This document shows positions 1-12,317 of a DNA stretch of 64,000 bases, piece after piece (position 1 is the first letter of the stretch; each line of letters begins with the position of its first letter). The DNA is from Aselliscus stoliczkanus (lineage: Eukaryota > Chordata > Mammalia > Chiroptera > Hipposideridae): contig CM066727.1 of the NCBI GenBank assembly GCA_033961575.1, forward strand, positions 84,442,501-84,506,500, written 5' to 3'. Position numbers and translations under genes: made by a program. The notes beneath the pieces are model-generated. The model saw only the letters and a program-made list of their open reading frames with translations. It had not been told where the DNA came from and did not search any database.

Positions 1-3000
1 TGAGTCAAAATTTGAGTGTGAAATTCAAACTCAGTGTTTTTCCTACCTCTCACTTAGTTGGCCCCATACATTTTCCCATAATAATTTTAAAAAATTACAT
101 CTCTAGCTGTGTTTCATGTTATTATCTTTGGATAGAAATCCTAGTTAAATCCTCTTCTTCTCATTCTATATTCTGTTCTGTTCTCTAACTTCTCAATTTT
201 TAATACCAGTCTTTAAGTTATTTTTTCTGTTTTCTTGTTCAAAAATCAAATTCTGCAGCTGCTTATAATTCCTCTGCAGGTGCCACTGATAGATAATTAT
301 TCCCTATGGGTTTCTAGTGTAATTCCAACAGCCTCATTTATTATATACAATTACATCTATTCTACTTTTAAAATGTTTTTTTGTTTTGTTTGTTTCTTGT
401 AGACTTACAAGAAATACCATTATATCAATTTTCAACTAACATCTGTGGATAAAAAGCATTATATCACAAAATAAATGTCTTTGGGGTGCAGCTCAACATT
501 ATGTTTCTTCACTGCTTAAATAGCACTACACTCATTTTATTGTCTTGAAATTTTAGAGGAGAAAAGAAAGAAACAAAGCTGATTTTATCACGATAAAACT
601 TGATAGAGTATGGTTTGCTATTAAGGACTTAAGGTTGGCAAGAGAAGGAATAAAGAATAATCATTTCTTTGACAAAGTTCTCACAGAAGCCGCTATAGCC
701 TTAACCCTTTTTTTAAGTATAAAAATAAGCAACTGAGAAACTCCCTCATGAACTCAATTCTAGTAACTCCCAGGCATGCTGGGTGTATGTATGCTATGCA
801 TGAGAAGGATGGCTAATGACAAATAGGAACAGATCATGTTTTTCTGAATATTTATGTCTGGCCTAATGGTAAGTCTTTAAAGAGGAAGTGGTAACTATTT
901 CAGCCTAATAGGCCTATATGGAAATCTTTATTTACAAATTAGTTTATAATCATTGTGTTTTTGTATCACATGCTAGCATATTCCATCTTAAATTGCTCAA
1001 AGAGGAATGTTGCTGGAAGATAGAATTGATTACAAAGGCCCCTTTTGATAACAGAATAACAATGTAGTTTTATGAGTTGCTTAGCCGAGTCAGCAGGAGA
1101 TATTGTGCATCAAAATACCTTGAGAATCAGATTAGAGACAGAACTCCCTTTATAGCAGAATGGTAAAAATTGCGAGATGTTGGCAAAAAATATGATCAAA
1201 TTTGTCTGAATGTATAATTCAGAAAAAAGGTAGAATATGATAAATTCTGTTGCTATTTTGGAAAAACATTTGTAAAAGCAGTTCCAAGAACCCATAAGGA
1301 AATCTAGCATTTGGTCTTTCAAAATTAGGGTACGTACTTCATCCCAGGTTATTCTAGAGAGAATTTTAGCTTATCAAAGTGTTTGCAATTAACTGGAGGA
1401 GGTGGAGAGCATAAAGAATCAATTTGTATTAATTGGTTTATAAGAGACTTCTTGATTTGGGGCAGGAATAAAAGAGATCTTTGTGAAGATTCTTCAGGGG
1501 CAGAGAAAGAGAAGGCTCTAGAGAACAACATGTGACTTTTTCCATACCCAATCCTGTGTCCTAGAGTTCGAGACCAATGGAGAAAGGCTACAGAGAGGAG
1601 CTCAAGAAATCCTTATAAAGATGTTCTTCTGGGAGGGAAGCACAAAGGGACAGAAAAAGACTGAGTCTCTGAGGTGACAGAGTGTGACAAAATGTAAATC
1701 AATGGCATTTTTTTCTACATGTGGACAAATTAGAGAATGGATTTATCACCTAAAATTTTGGGAGGACATGGAGATAATATCCTTGTGAAATAACTAGCAT
1801 TCTCACATTAATCACTATTATCAGTGAGTGTGATGAGACACCCTGTAGCAGATGGGAAAGGAGCATCAATTGAGGGTGGCAAGTCTGAAGGAAAAGGACA
1901 TGGCTGACAATCTGTTTTAAGAAGTCAAGGCACATCTCCTGTGGACCGTTCAGGCTTGGCTGCTGAGACCTGGGGTTAGAGAGTTGACACTTAGGTGGCT
2001 TCCCACTCCAGGGAGTTGCCAGGCATTTTAGGAATAATTGAAGCCTCTCTTGGATAAGACTCTAATCAATAAGAACAACTGATCAAGCACCAGTTAGTGT
2101 TCTGAAACTTAATGGAAGATGAAGTAAGACTGAGTGGCTTGAAGAGACATTTTTAAAAATCACATGTCATGGGAAACATCTAAAGCTCCAGGAGTTAAAA
2201 TAACTTCTTTATTATGATCTGATCGACGTTTGTAAGTTTTACGGCTCTCACCACAAGTAAACACCATGCTGACACAGTGAAAAACTAGACAGCTCAGAGT
2301 TCAATTTGGCTCTCATATTATAAGAAGAGCATAGCAACTCATTTCATATCACTTGTGATTTAACCTTGTGTCTAATTTTTAAATAAATTCCTGTCCAATT
2401 ATTTTATCATGTGAATTATCCACTTGTATTTTATATGTTCTTAAATAATTTTATAATACAGGATAATGTATAAATAAATATATGTTAATTCTTGCTTCTT
2501 TTACATTTTCAAGTTCATACTCCTCTAACAGAAAGCAATTTACTAATAATGCTTGATTATATTTTAACAAAGATATGTCTTGCATCCCTAATACACCATG
2601 ACATTGAAGAAGCATTATTAAGTACTATGGATTTTTACAAGTGAGTGCCACCTAGTAGAAACTGCCACAAATGTTAGTCCATGTCCATAAGGTGATTTAA
2701 ATATTCAATACCAAACAGCTGTGCAAAATTCACATAAACTATTTAGTACATTGTAGCTGCTTTGATACATAAATGGATGCCCCAAAGCAAAATGAGCTAA
2801 ATATTGAAAAATGTGACATTAAATGTGCCACATTTAATAATGTACAGTCATTTTTTAAAGAATATCAGGTGACCCATTGCTGTATTTTCAGCTACTAATA
2901 TACATGAAATGACTAACTGCGAGGGGAGAGCCCCAAACTTAGCCACATCAGCCACCTATATGAGGACTCCACCTCTTGTGGAGATAGAATAAGGGCTTCA

Positions 3001-3469
3001 CTGAGTGCAATGAAATTCCTGAAGGTTGGGGCAGAACAGAAACTCAGGTTGGAGAGCAAAAAGAAATAGCCAGTGATCCAAAAAGCTGGCAGCTGTGCTG
3101 TCAATTCAACCATCGTTTAAAAAACTGGTAACTGGCCTTTAAAGCAGAGAAATTTTCAGTCTTGCCAATACTCACATCCCAAGCCTTGCTGAAGAAAAGT
3201 TAAAATCCTGCCCAGAAAATAGTCAAACCTAGTGGTGACTTAAGCCTCACTAAAGCTCCAACCAAGTCCAGTAATCCCTCAAATACCAACTGGTTAACTT
3301 AGCACTACACTAGCTACCTGGGAGAGGAATGGGCATGCCCTTTTATTGGGTTTTATTTAATTTTGTTTCTACCATCCTCTTATATATACAATGGCATTAG
3401 TATATATAATTAGTAGTTATGAGATATAAAAGAGTAGAGGACATAATTTGTATTTAAGGAGAAAAAAAC
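1..3469. other. Unassigned AT-rich non-coding stretch
   Basis: No gene is visible. Reading frames are short, lack paired splice signals, and their translations have low complexity. No clear microsatellite or terminal-repeat element stands out. Old, diverged repeats may be present but I cannot name them from sequence alone. Confidence 0.5.
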
Positions 3470-4290
3470 AGATGGAGGCAGACTGATAGTTGACCCAGTA
3501 ATAATAACCAGCAGATAAGGACTTTAAGGCTATTAGAACATGTTAGAGGAGTTAGAAAAAAAGCTGGGGAATCTCAACAGAAAAGTTACATGTAAAATTA
3601 TACATAAAAAAGAAACAAATGCAAATACTATAAAGATTATAATATTGCCAATAAAGAATTCATTTAGTTTCATCATATTCTAACTTGCATAAGATCAATA
3701 AAAATTATATAAAGTGAGAACATGCACAAAATATGTGAATGAAATTAACAGATCATCTAAGATTTGTGGGAATAAGCATATCTATAATTGGAGAACAAGA
3801 TGAAAAGGAGAGAAAAATGGGGAAAATTTTTGAAAAGATAATATCAGAATTATCTAAAAATGATGAAAAACACCAATCCATTTTTAAGATGCTGATTGAA
3901 ACTCAAAAATTAAAAAAAGCAAAGAAAGTCATACTTAGGAATATTTTAATTGCAACTTCTGAATAAACTAAAATAATTGAAAAAATATTAGAAGCAGTCA
4001 GAGAATAAAGACAAGTTGCATAGAAGGCATAAGTGATAGATATGACAGATGACCTCCTTCAGTAACAATGGAGGCCAGAAGATAGAATAATGACATTTTG
4101 AAATGATGCAGATAAGAGAACAGATAAACTAACAAACACTTGTCAGTTTAGAATTCTATATCCAATAAAAAACATCCTTCAAAGTAATTGCAAAATGAAT
4201 TTTCATAATTTCAAAATCTGAGAGTCAAAATCTAAGGTGCTATAAAAAGCACCTTAAATTATAAGTAATTCTTTATGTAAAACAAAAGAC
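3470..4290 (+). mobile_element. Old L1 fragment (5'UTR/ORF1-proximal part), degenerate
   Basis: The stretch resembles the purine-rich 5' portion of ancient mammalian L1M/HAL1 elements. The clearest piece is around 4060-4190: a block beginning 'acaatggaggccagaag' is followed by one close to the usual 'cagaattctatatccagtgaaaa' block. A 75-codon open frame (3739-3966) is rich in Lys, Glu and Ile and looks like a decayed ORF1-like segment, not a gene. Family placement is from memory of the L1M consensus; the subfamily is not determined. Confidence 0.5.
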
Positions 4291-4314
4291 ATCTTTTTTC
4301 TTGTTTTAATATAT

Positions 4315-4775
4315 ACATTGTGTAGGCAGAGTAATTGTTTCCCAAACAGATCCAGATTCTAAACCTCAAAATTTGCAAATATGTTTAATTACATGGCAAA
4401 GGCAATTAAGGTAGTAGATGGAATTCAATCTACCAATCAGCTAACTTTTAAATAGAATATTTGTCTGAATTACCCTGGTAAAATCAATGTAATCACAACA
4501 GTCCTTAGAAATGTAAGAGGTAGGCAGAAGTTTCAATGTCAAAGTGATGGGATTTGAAAAAGACTTGACCAGCCATTGCTGACTTTGAAGATGGAAGAGG
4601 GCCGGGGGCTCGGGTGCAAGCCAAGAAATGCAGACAGCCTCATGAAGCTGGAAAGGGAAAAAAAAAATCCTTCCTTAGAGCCTCCAGAAAGCCCTGCTAA
4701 AAATATTTTGATTCTGGCCTAGCAAAGTCCATTTAGGATGTGTGATCTAAAGTAAGCTAACAAATTTGCATTGTT
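4315..4775 (+). mobile_element. LTR-like remnant, MaLR/MLT1-type
   Basis: The order of motifs fits ancient mammalian MaLR-class LTRs: a 'gctgactttgaagatgga' block, then 'agcctccagaa', then a 3' end with 'gttttaggccattatgttttgtg' and 'acagcagtaatagga'. No paired LTR or internal region is visible, so it would be a solo or fragmentary copy. A purine run (4651-4668) interrupts it. The exact subfamily is uncertain. Confidence 0.45.
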
Positions 4776-4824
4776 TTAGGCCATTATGTTTTGTGTTGCT
4801 TTATTACAGCAGTAATAGGAAAAC

Positions 4825-4847
4825 ATGTGTATGTGTGTGAGTGTGTG

Positions 4848-4887
<40 letters not shown>
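4825..4887. repeat. (TG)n microsatellite
   Basis: An imperfect TG-dinucleotide tract with a few A and GAG interruptions. It creates a spurious His/Thr-rich frame on the minus strand. Confidence 0.95.
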
Positions 4888-4888
<1 letters not shown>

Positions 4889-4889
4889 C

Positions 4890-6179
4890 AACCAGAGCAA
4901 AGGGGAGAGTAGGAGGATCAATAGAATTATACTGCTATAAGTGTCTTCTATTTTCATTAGTAAAGCAGTACAATAATATCTGATGGCTGATATTTTGATA
5001 AGTTGAAGATGCATATTATAATGAATTAGGGGGTGGAGACAGCCACTAATATAATAAATAAAACCACAAATATAATAAATAAGTAAATTATTTTTTATCT
5101 TAGAGTGGGGTGGTAGGTGCTATAGGAAAAAATAAATATCACAAGAAAAGGGGTTAGGAAGTCCTGTGGAAAAGGTTTGTAATTTTAAATAGTTTCCAGA
5201 ACAGGCATCCTTGAGAAGTGACATTAAACAAAGCCTTAGAAAATGCTAAAATGTTGGCTCTGGGATATCTAGGCAAAAGTCCTTCTAGACAAAAGGCACA
5301 GCCAGTGCAAAGGGACTGAATGGAAATATAAGAGGGACAAGAACAGTAGGAGAAGAGGTCACAGGTAATGAGAGGTCAGATTTCATAAAGCCTTAGAGGT
5401 TTCTTTCTTTTCTTTCCCACTGTAAAATAGGTGTTATGCTTCACTAAAAAACAGACTTGTGCTCATGTGGGCAGCTTGAAGCCTGGCTCCACCCTGGGCT
5501 ACAGCCCAGCATTAGACATGGGACACAGACCAGAAAGAAGGCAAGTGCTTAATTAGCTTCTAATTTCTTTACATTTGTTGTTATTCAACTCATAAATCAC
5601 AGTCCCATAGTGGGAAAACTTTCCCTATATTTGTAAGAAAACACCTTTGCAGGCTATTGATATAAGAGTTAGGTCAACATATCAGGAGAAAATATGTTAT
5701 GGGATGGATTATTCTTTAATATGAAGTGTGTGTATTTTTCTTGTGAAGTAGAAGCTAAGTCCATAATAGCAAATTTTTAACAAAATATTCAATAGTAAAA
5801 TGAAAAATTTAACCACAGTAATGATTGTTTTTATGTTAGCAATCACCTAATAGATTGCTAGGAATTAATGGAACACATATTCATAAATGTTTTCAGAATT
5901 ATTACTGAATATAGTAGCTAACTGACTTAAAACATAAAGTGAAACTTCATGAGAAAATAAATGAATATTCGGCATTCTAATAATTCTTTGATGGATATGA
6001 TTTTGTTCTTAAGATCAATTAGGTTAAGAAAATCATAATTTCCTACCCAGAGTCTGTATGTCCATGATGACACTGATAAATCTGACTATTCTCATTTGGC
6101 ACGGGTATCACTAAAATTGTTTGGATGATGAGAAACTTTCCTTCTTCATCAATGTTTGCTTCTTATATTTTATTTTCCA
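4890..6179. other. Unassigned non-coding stretch
   Basis: No gene or confidently named repeat. One pyrimidine-tract/AG site at about 5434 is followed by slightly GC-richer sequence (5460-5530), but no donor follows, so I do not call an exon. Confidence 0.4.
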
Positions 6180-6320
6180 ATATACTCTCCTTGTTCATAA
6201 CTAGTGCCTTCATTTGTTTGACACTGTCCTAGGTATTGGTGATACAACAATCAATAAATATAGGTCATGCTTCTTTTCTCTTTCACATTTACCTTATTAT
6301 AGAGACTGAGATGCTGTACA
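6180..6320 (-). mobile_element. L2 3'-end remnant
   Basis: The segment 'gacactgtcctaggtattgg' and the following 'gatacaacaatcaataaa' match the usual reverse complement of the L2 LINE 3' end (a tract describing a 'tgccaggcactgttctagg' motif). It is diverged and short. Confidence 0.45.
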
Positions 6321-6734
6321 TAGTTCCATAGTTTAGCATTAAGATCCTTATGTATGTGTAAATTTTCTACTTTCCATTATGTAAGACTATCTAAAATTTC
6401 AGAATAAAACACAAGAAATAGGTATTACTCATTCACATGTATCACGAAATGATTGCAATCCAAATCTACTAAGTAATGAGTACAATTCGACCTTTACACT
6501 CCATTTAATGGAAATAATGCACACCTACATAGCCTTATTAGCAGGCTACACTAATCAAGAGCTATATCAAAGTCTACCACTCACATGGGTTTGAGTTCTT
6601 GTTTTCCTCTTTGACATTTCAGTGGGTCCTGAGGATGACATTTCAGTATTTCCTTATTCCTGGAGAATTAAATCAACCTTTCACACTCTTGAATTCCAAT
6701 TAGAGCAGTGTAGTATCAGAGATGTGAATCTCGA

Positions 6735-7042
6735 CAAACAAGAAGCAGTTTTAGTGAAAGCAACAAAGGCACAAGACAAGCAACAAAGAAACAAAAACTC
6801 ACAGACGTAGACAATAATTTAGTGGTTACCAAGAGGGAAGGGGGAAGGAGGGTGGTAGATGAGGGTAAACTGGATCAAATATTGGTGATGGAAAGAGAAC
6901 CGACTCTGGGTGGTGAATACACAATGTAATACATAGATGATGCATTACAGTGAAACTTGATGAGAAACCTATGTACACTTGAAATCTATGTAACTTGACT
7001 AACCATTGTCACCACAATAAACTGTATTTTTTAAAAAAATGA
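6735..7042 (+). mobile_element. L1 3' end (laurasiatherian type), 5'-truncated
   Basis: Typical L1 3'UTR wording runs through the segment: 'tagtggttaccaagagg', 'gactctgggtggtgaataca' and 'tgtacacttgaaatctatgt', ending in 'accattgtcaccacaataaa' with an A-rich tail. It is collinear with the copy at 45241-45560, which shares the same blocks. A chance 62-codon frame crosses its start. Confidence 0.8.
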
Positions 7043-7779
7043 AGCAGTTTAAAACAACTCAAATTCTTCACTTGCTTTCTTGCTTAGCATAAAGGAGATA
7101 AATTAACCAAAGCAATCTTGAAAAATTTGTGACCTAGCCCTAGCCATTGTACTTTTCATCCTTTCCTCCTGGTTCTTTGATATGAAATCCCCCAAAATAA
7201 TTAGGTTGGGAAAGTAGCATCTCCTTGGGAGGGTCGATGAGTTAAAGAACTAAATTATTCTGTGGTTGACAGGGAGAAGAAAAGCTGGGTAAGATAGTAA
7301 TTGTTCAATTGTTGTGCCATCTCACTGTTTTCCTTTACAGGGCTTGAAGCCTATAAAGTATAAAGGTTTCTTTCCTGAAACTGTATAGCCTATTGGCCCT
7401 TCTTCAAGAATTAGAATCATCTTTATTTTAAATACATTAATAATACCTCAAACCTGCTTCTGTGAAGACAGTACCATTGATTCCTGGCTGTCAGCTGTCA
7501 CAATTGCATCTCCCGCAGGTCCTGCAATATGTTCAGTGTATCTTTTCCCCCTGCCTCTCATAGCTACTAGACTCAGTCCTTTCTTGAATATGCCATCTAT
7601 TCCCATCTCTGCCAACTTCTGTTAAAAGCCACATTTGAATTAGAATTAGTGGAAATGATCAATCAGATTTTCATGGCTCACAGAGTTTTTCCCACTGGGT
7701 TTTCCAAAGTCTACAAATAGGTGTCACCATAGTGAGGAAAGCTAGAATTCATGTTCTCAGTCAATTGCCATTCCTTGGC
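7043..7779. other. Unassigned non-coding stretch
   Basis: No gene is seen. A pyrimidine tract ending in 'tttcctttacag' (about 7329-7340) looks like a splice acceptor, but no good donor follows within a typical exon length. Confidence 0.4.
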
Positions 7780-7970
7780 TATATTTAAACTTCTATTACG
7801 TTACACATAACCTTTAATTATATTTATTTGTTATCATTTTTGCCTTTTTCCATAAAGAATAAGCTCCTAAAGATTGGTTTCATTCCATTCTCATTGAATT
7901 ACCCTCATCTAGCTTAGTTCTTGGTTTGTAGTAATGCTTAAAAATATTTAAAGAATGAGTCAGTGTGTAA
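7780..7970 (+). mobile_element. L2 3'-end remnant
   Basis: The motif order fits the L2 3' end: 'aagaataagctcctaaag', then 'tagttcttggtttgtagtaa', then 'tatttaaagaatgag'. This matches the 'taagctccttgagggcaggg ... gtgctcaataaatgtttgttgaatga' layout of the family. Strongly diverged. Confidence 0.5.
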
Positions 7971-8669
7971 ATGAAAGAATGGCAATGTTGGGTAGAGTGT
8001 CTTGTGGACAAAATATATGGAAGCTGAAAGTCAAAGCAATAAATGTGTCTTACAGCCCTTTTGAATTTTCCAGCTACTGGTGGAACCTCCTGACTGATAG
8101 CCATTACCTGGTCACCTGTCAGTCATCACAGAAAAGTTTTGAATATGCAAAGACAAAGGTTCCACTGACTTTTGCCATAGATGCTCTGAGGATAGTTCTA
8201 GGTACATGGTTACATCTCCCTTTTAGAAACAAACAAAAAAGTTTTATATAGAATCATTTGGGAGAGACCACTGTCAATATGTATGCATTTTGTTTTCCTG
8301 TCCATTTTCTATCATTTTGCCTATTGATAAGACTATGATATATGCTAACATGGGAACAAGATAAGCAACTTAACAAGCCTATTGTACTAAAAGAGAAAGA
8401 GTGACAATATTTTCTTTGAGTTCATATGTTTAGGCCAATTATTGTAATACTTTGGAATATCATAAAGTCACAGTATGCTCCAGAGCAGGGTCAAACTAAG
8501 GACTTTGATAATGGCTGATAAACATATCAGAGATACAAAGGATGCTTGTCATCATACTCCTGCCAATTAAATGATACAAACTGAGAGAAGAACTTATATC
8601 AAATCTACAATAAATGAACCAGAAAAGCAGTATTAGAATGCCCACTTCATTGATCTGGTAAAGCCAACT
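7971..8669. other. Unassigned non-coding stretch
   Basis: It contains a 98-codon open frame on the plus strand (7955-8251) overlapping a 74-codon frame on the minus strand. Neither shows a recognisable domain, and no flanking splice pair is evident. Treated as non-coding. Confidence 0.4.
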
Positions 8670-8671
8670 GG

Positions 8672-8960
8672 CAAGAATGCACTGAGGTGAGTCCAAGATG
8701 GTGGCATAGGAAGTTCCTAAACTCACCTTCTTCCATGAACTCACCAAATATATACCTACATATAGAGCACTTCCTCCCAAAGAACAACTGAGGGTGGATT
8801 GAACAGCTTCTGTGCAAAAAGCAAGAGAGGGCCCACATAGAGAAGGGTAGGAACTACAGAGAGCTGGTAACCATGGGAACCCTACTCCTATGGGGAGGAG
8901 TTCACCTTCACCAAAGCAAGGCTAATATGTCAAGATTAACTCTCTAAGGCAATCCACTAT
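8672..8960 (+). mobile_element. L1 5'UTR start fragment
   Basis: Opens with 'gtccaagatggtggcatagg', the usual start of a eutherian L1 5'UTR, and continues with the expected 'actcaccttcttccatgaac' and 'cacatagagaagggtagga' blocks. Only about 290 bp is present, so this is an isolated 5' piece. The L1 piece immediately downstream is a 3' end in the opposite orientation and looks older, so the two are probably separate insertions. Confidence 0.65.
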
Positions 8961-8974
8961 CTCTCTCTCTCTCT

Positions 8975-9180
8975 TTTAAAAAATGTTGTTGTGGTTAGAG
9001 CACTTAGCATGAGCTCTACCCTCTTAAAAGGGTATGTGCACAATACATTATTGTTAGCTACAGGCACAATGCTGTACAGCAGCTCTACAGAACTCATTCA
9101 TCTTGCATAACTAAAAATGTGTACCCATTGAACTGCAACTCCCCATGTGGAGTTCATTGTGTGCACCTTTCTTATCCTTT
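8975..9180 (-). mobile_element. L1 3'UTR fragment (L1MA/MB-like)
   Basis: The reverse complement reads as the common L1 3'UTR segment. On the plus strand it appears as 'ttgtggttagagcacttagc', 'aggcacaatgctgtacagca' and 'cattcatcttgcataact'. No poly(A) tract is preserved at its left (3') edge. Confidence 0.7.
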
Positions 9181-9244
9181 TAATGGATTGATATAATTTC
9201 AGTATATCAATTAAACAAATTTGCTTTTCTTAGCATGATAAATA

Positions 9245-9479
9245 GAGGGTGCCAGAAAAATGTATACACATTTTAAGAAAGGGAAACACTATTAAAATTG
9301 TAATACTCAATATGTACCAATAGCAAAAGATGAGTACAAGTCACGTTTGACTTCTGCAATTACAAGAGGTGCTCAAAGTGATTACCACCAGCATCCAGAC
9401 ACTTCTGATTACAATGAACTAATGCTTGAGCAACACTGACCAAAGTGTCCACTTGTATATATTTTTTTGACAACCCCAG
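9245..9479 (-). mobile_element. Tc1/mariner internal-deletion derivative, copy 1 (~235 bp)
   Basis: The element is flanked by TA dinucleotides (9243-9244 and 9480-9481). Its imperfect terminal inverted repeats share the core 'gggtgcc..aaaaatgtata'. On the minus strand the inside still encodes the C-terminal end of a mariner-type transposase, ending CLDAGGNHFEHLL and a stop codon. The ...NGxHFEHL ending is typical of mariner transposases. The N-terminal and catalytic parts are gone, so it is non-autonomous. It is collinear with the copy at 62332-62577, so both descend from one internally deleted ancestor. Confidence 0.8.
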
Positions 9480-9481
9480 TA

Positions 9482-11620
9482 TTTGTTTTTTTCTGCATTT
9501 GTGCTATTAAAGATATTTCATGTACATTTTACCTATTTTATCACTTCTGTAGATTCCCAGAAATCAAATTGTTCAATCATAGTGTTTGTTCATTTTTATT
9601 TTAGACATAGAAAATCGCCTTCTAAAATCTTGCCAAATTAGCTTGCCTATAAACAGTAAAAAGCCATAATTTCTATTTGTTTAAATTATGGAAAATTTTT
9701 ATGGCTGTCAGTCACCTTGGTATTCTTGAAATTTTGAAATTTCAATCAAGAATTTTAATTGTGTTAAAGTTAAAGTCCAGCTTTTACCTTTTTTGCTCTG
9801 CTGGAAAACTCAGGGTAAGTAATAAATTCTACAAACAAAACAACTAACTGAAATATATCTTTTTGGTAACATTAAAATTTATAAATTTAAAACAAAAAAA
9901 CTAGATTTGTTACAAATTATAAAATCAATAGCAAAATAGCAGAGGCTGAAAACACATTAAAATTTTCTATTGACTAAAAATTAATAAGAATATTTAACCC
10001 AGATATTATATGGATTGAGAAATTTTAACCCACAGAAACTCTACTTGGTTGATACAATGGCACCACGAAAACTTTCAATGGCCAGAGTAATATTTCGCAA
10101 AAATGTATATGCTTTAATGAAGTAACCAACAAATAAAATATTTGAAACTTATTAAAAAGTAACTCATTCTGATAAAAATTATTTCAATGAAATCAACAAG
10201 GAATAAACTAGAAACATAAATGGTGCTACTTTTAAAAGTAGAATAAGAAAGAAATTGGTTTGATTTCTTTGAAGGAATACATATTTTCACTAAAAATGCA
10301 GTACATCAATTTTGGCATAAATCTGATTGAAATGTTTCGATCCATCATTAACACCTTGAAGAATATTTGGAATCAAAATAGAAAGGAAGGTAGGGATCAG
10401 GTGTTCAAAACTTCAGACACAAAACTTTGGAAAATAAAACAATGCTTATTGAGCTCCCTCATTAGGTATTATTCTCTGCTCCCTGCAGAGAGCAGAGGGG
10501 TCCGAGAGTTAGATGACATAGAGTGAACATGAAACATAAGATACATTTTCTTCTACCTCAAAACCACAAAAATTTTCCCCAAATTTTCATACATCACCTG
10601 CTGGAATCATCATCCAATTGGATCCTCAAAACAAAAAACATGATAACTATAACTACACTTAATGACATCTCATGTCTCCAGTCTCAAATTCTAACACTAT
10701 CCACTCATAATTTACAGACCAGAAATATAGAAACTATAGAATCACTTGTTACCTCAGCTTTTCCACGATCCCTCTATTTAATGCATATTTTGTCTTTGTC
10801 TTTCTAGAAAACTCCAATATATTATCAAAGACAATTCTCAAATGTTTTCTCTGTGAGACACCTTCTGAAAATGTCACAGTCTACTGCCGTGTGATTAGGG
10901 TACCAGTAAAATATTGGATGGCATTAGTTCAGATAAATGAGGTATATCTAGTTTGACAATTGCATTGGTAAGAAAGATTATGAACACTTGACAGATGATC
11001 ATATGAGGAGAAAATCAATGTTGAATGGAGGACATACATAGTATAACTAAATGATGGGAAAAGTGGGGTTGGATTCTAGTGAGAGTACAGAGATGAGGTT
11101 TGGCAAGAAAAGCCATTGTTGGTAGTAGGGACTTAACAGATTCTATATATGTAGAGGAATGTTTAATGTGGTAGACTCTAGAGGCTAAGGTAGATTTTAA
11201 ATAACAGCAATGATGTATAAGCTCTAGGGCCCAGGCTGTATTTTTTTATTTGTTTGTTTGCATTTTCATACTCTTTTACTTAATGCCAACCCATAAAAGA
11301 AAGTTAACCTTCAGGCCCTGAAAAATCTTAAATATAAAATGGCATTAAACCAAACAGGAAAATATTGAGGTTTTCATTTTGTATGTTTCCAGCTTCCTTG
11401 GAGTGACTGTAACCCGGCTATCATAGTTTTCTGTTCATGCTTAGAGGTGAGTAGTACAGAGGAAATTCCGGATGTAACTTTTTTATGATCTAAAAATGTC
11501 TGTAAAGATAACTAGAGCAAAGCATAATAAAGAGAATCCAACATCCATGTTTTTTAACATATGTGGTAGTGTCTATGGGTTTCTTTTTAACTCCTGTTTT
11601 TAAAACATATCTAAACTTTT
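9482..11620. other. Unassigned AT-rich stretch
   Basis: No gene is seen. Two adjacent open frames (10260-10526 and 10523-10807, plus strand) overlap by four bases but have no recognisable domain. A pyrimidine-rich AG site lies near 10787-10807 without a convincing donor. 11621-11700 is a strongly AT-rich, partly repetitive run. Confidence 0.4.
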
Positions 11621-11700
11621 TATATAAAATTTAAATACATAATATGTATATAAATATATAAAATGTCATATACATATTTCTGCACATATTCATATACATA

Positions 11701-12262
11701 TGAGGTGTGATCAAAAACTATGGTGAATGCTTAGATAAAAACAAATTTATTACAGTATAAGCCACATTGCCATTAATCCCCCTCAAAATACTCCAGCTGG
11801 CTTCGAACACATTTATTCCATCATTCTTGTCACTTTCTGAAGCAGTTCTGGAAGTCCTCTTTCATGAGTGTCCTTAGTTGCGCTGTCATGGCTGCCTCGA
11901 TGTCCTGATTCGATTCAAAACTTTTACCTTTCATGGTCATTTTGACTTTGGGGAAGAGCCAGAAGTCCCACGGTGTCAGATCCAGTGAATAAGGTGGATT
12001 AGGACACACTGTAATGTTTTTATTTTACAGAAATTGCTGTACCAGAATTGAAGTGTGACATGGAGCACTGTTATGATGGAAGATGAAGTAAAGCCACTTA
12101 CAGAAGAGGACTTCCAGAACTGCTTCAGAAAATGGCAAGAGTGATGGGATAAATGGATTCAAAGCAAGGAGGAGTATTTTGAGGAGGATTGATGGCAATG
12201 TGTTTTTTACTATATTAATTTTTTAAAAATTTAAACGTTCACCATATTTTATGATCACCTCA
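11701..12262. mobile_element. Foldback mariner element with inverted duplicated ends
   Basis: Terminal inverted repeats are visible: left 'tgaggtgtgatcaaaaacta', and the right end reads inward as 'tgaggtgatcataaaatatg'. The left half carries a mariner transposase C-terminal part on the minus strand (next entry). The right half (about 12090-12262) repeats the last ~170 bp of that same 3' end in the opposite orientation; for example 'gaggacttccagaactgctt' occurs on both strands. The element is therefore two 3' ends joined head to head, with a short unique spacer that still holds part of the coding region. A TA flanks the left side; the right side runs straight into a (CA)n tract. Confidence 0.75.
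11772..12083 (-). pseudogene. Mariner-type transposase, C-terminal fragment (dead)
   Basis: Read on the minus strand, the frame gives HHNSAPCHTSILVQQFL, then a stop codon, then NKNITVCPNPPYSLDLTP and WDFWLFPKVK. These are the second and third catalytic-Asp neighbourhoods of mariner DD34D transposases (usual forms HxDNAPxH and PYSPDLAPCDFWLFPKLK). Here the second catalytic Asp is replaced by Asn-Ser. At least two in-frame stops lie downstream (after QQFL and after NCFRK). It ends in the QLEYFEGD tail. The N-terminal DNA-binding half is missing. It cannot make an active enzyme. Confidence 0.75.
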
Positions 12263-12273
12263 CACACATGCAT

Positions 12274-12314
<41 letters not shown>
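12261..12314. repeat. (CA)n microsatellite
   Basis: A nearly uninterrupted CA tract abutting the right end of the foldback mariner element. Confidence 0.95.

Positions 12315-12317
<3 letters not shown>

Noticed and set aside
8672..9180. L1 5' and 3' pieces in opposite orientations, suggesting a twin-priming inversion.
   Set aside because: Their order and orientation are wrong for twin priming, no poly(A) lies at the expected edge, and the two pieces appear to be of different age.
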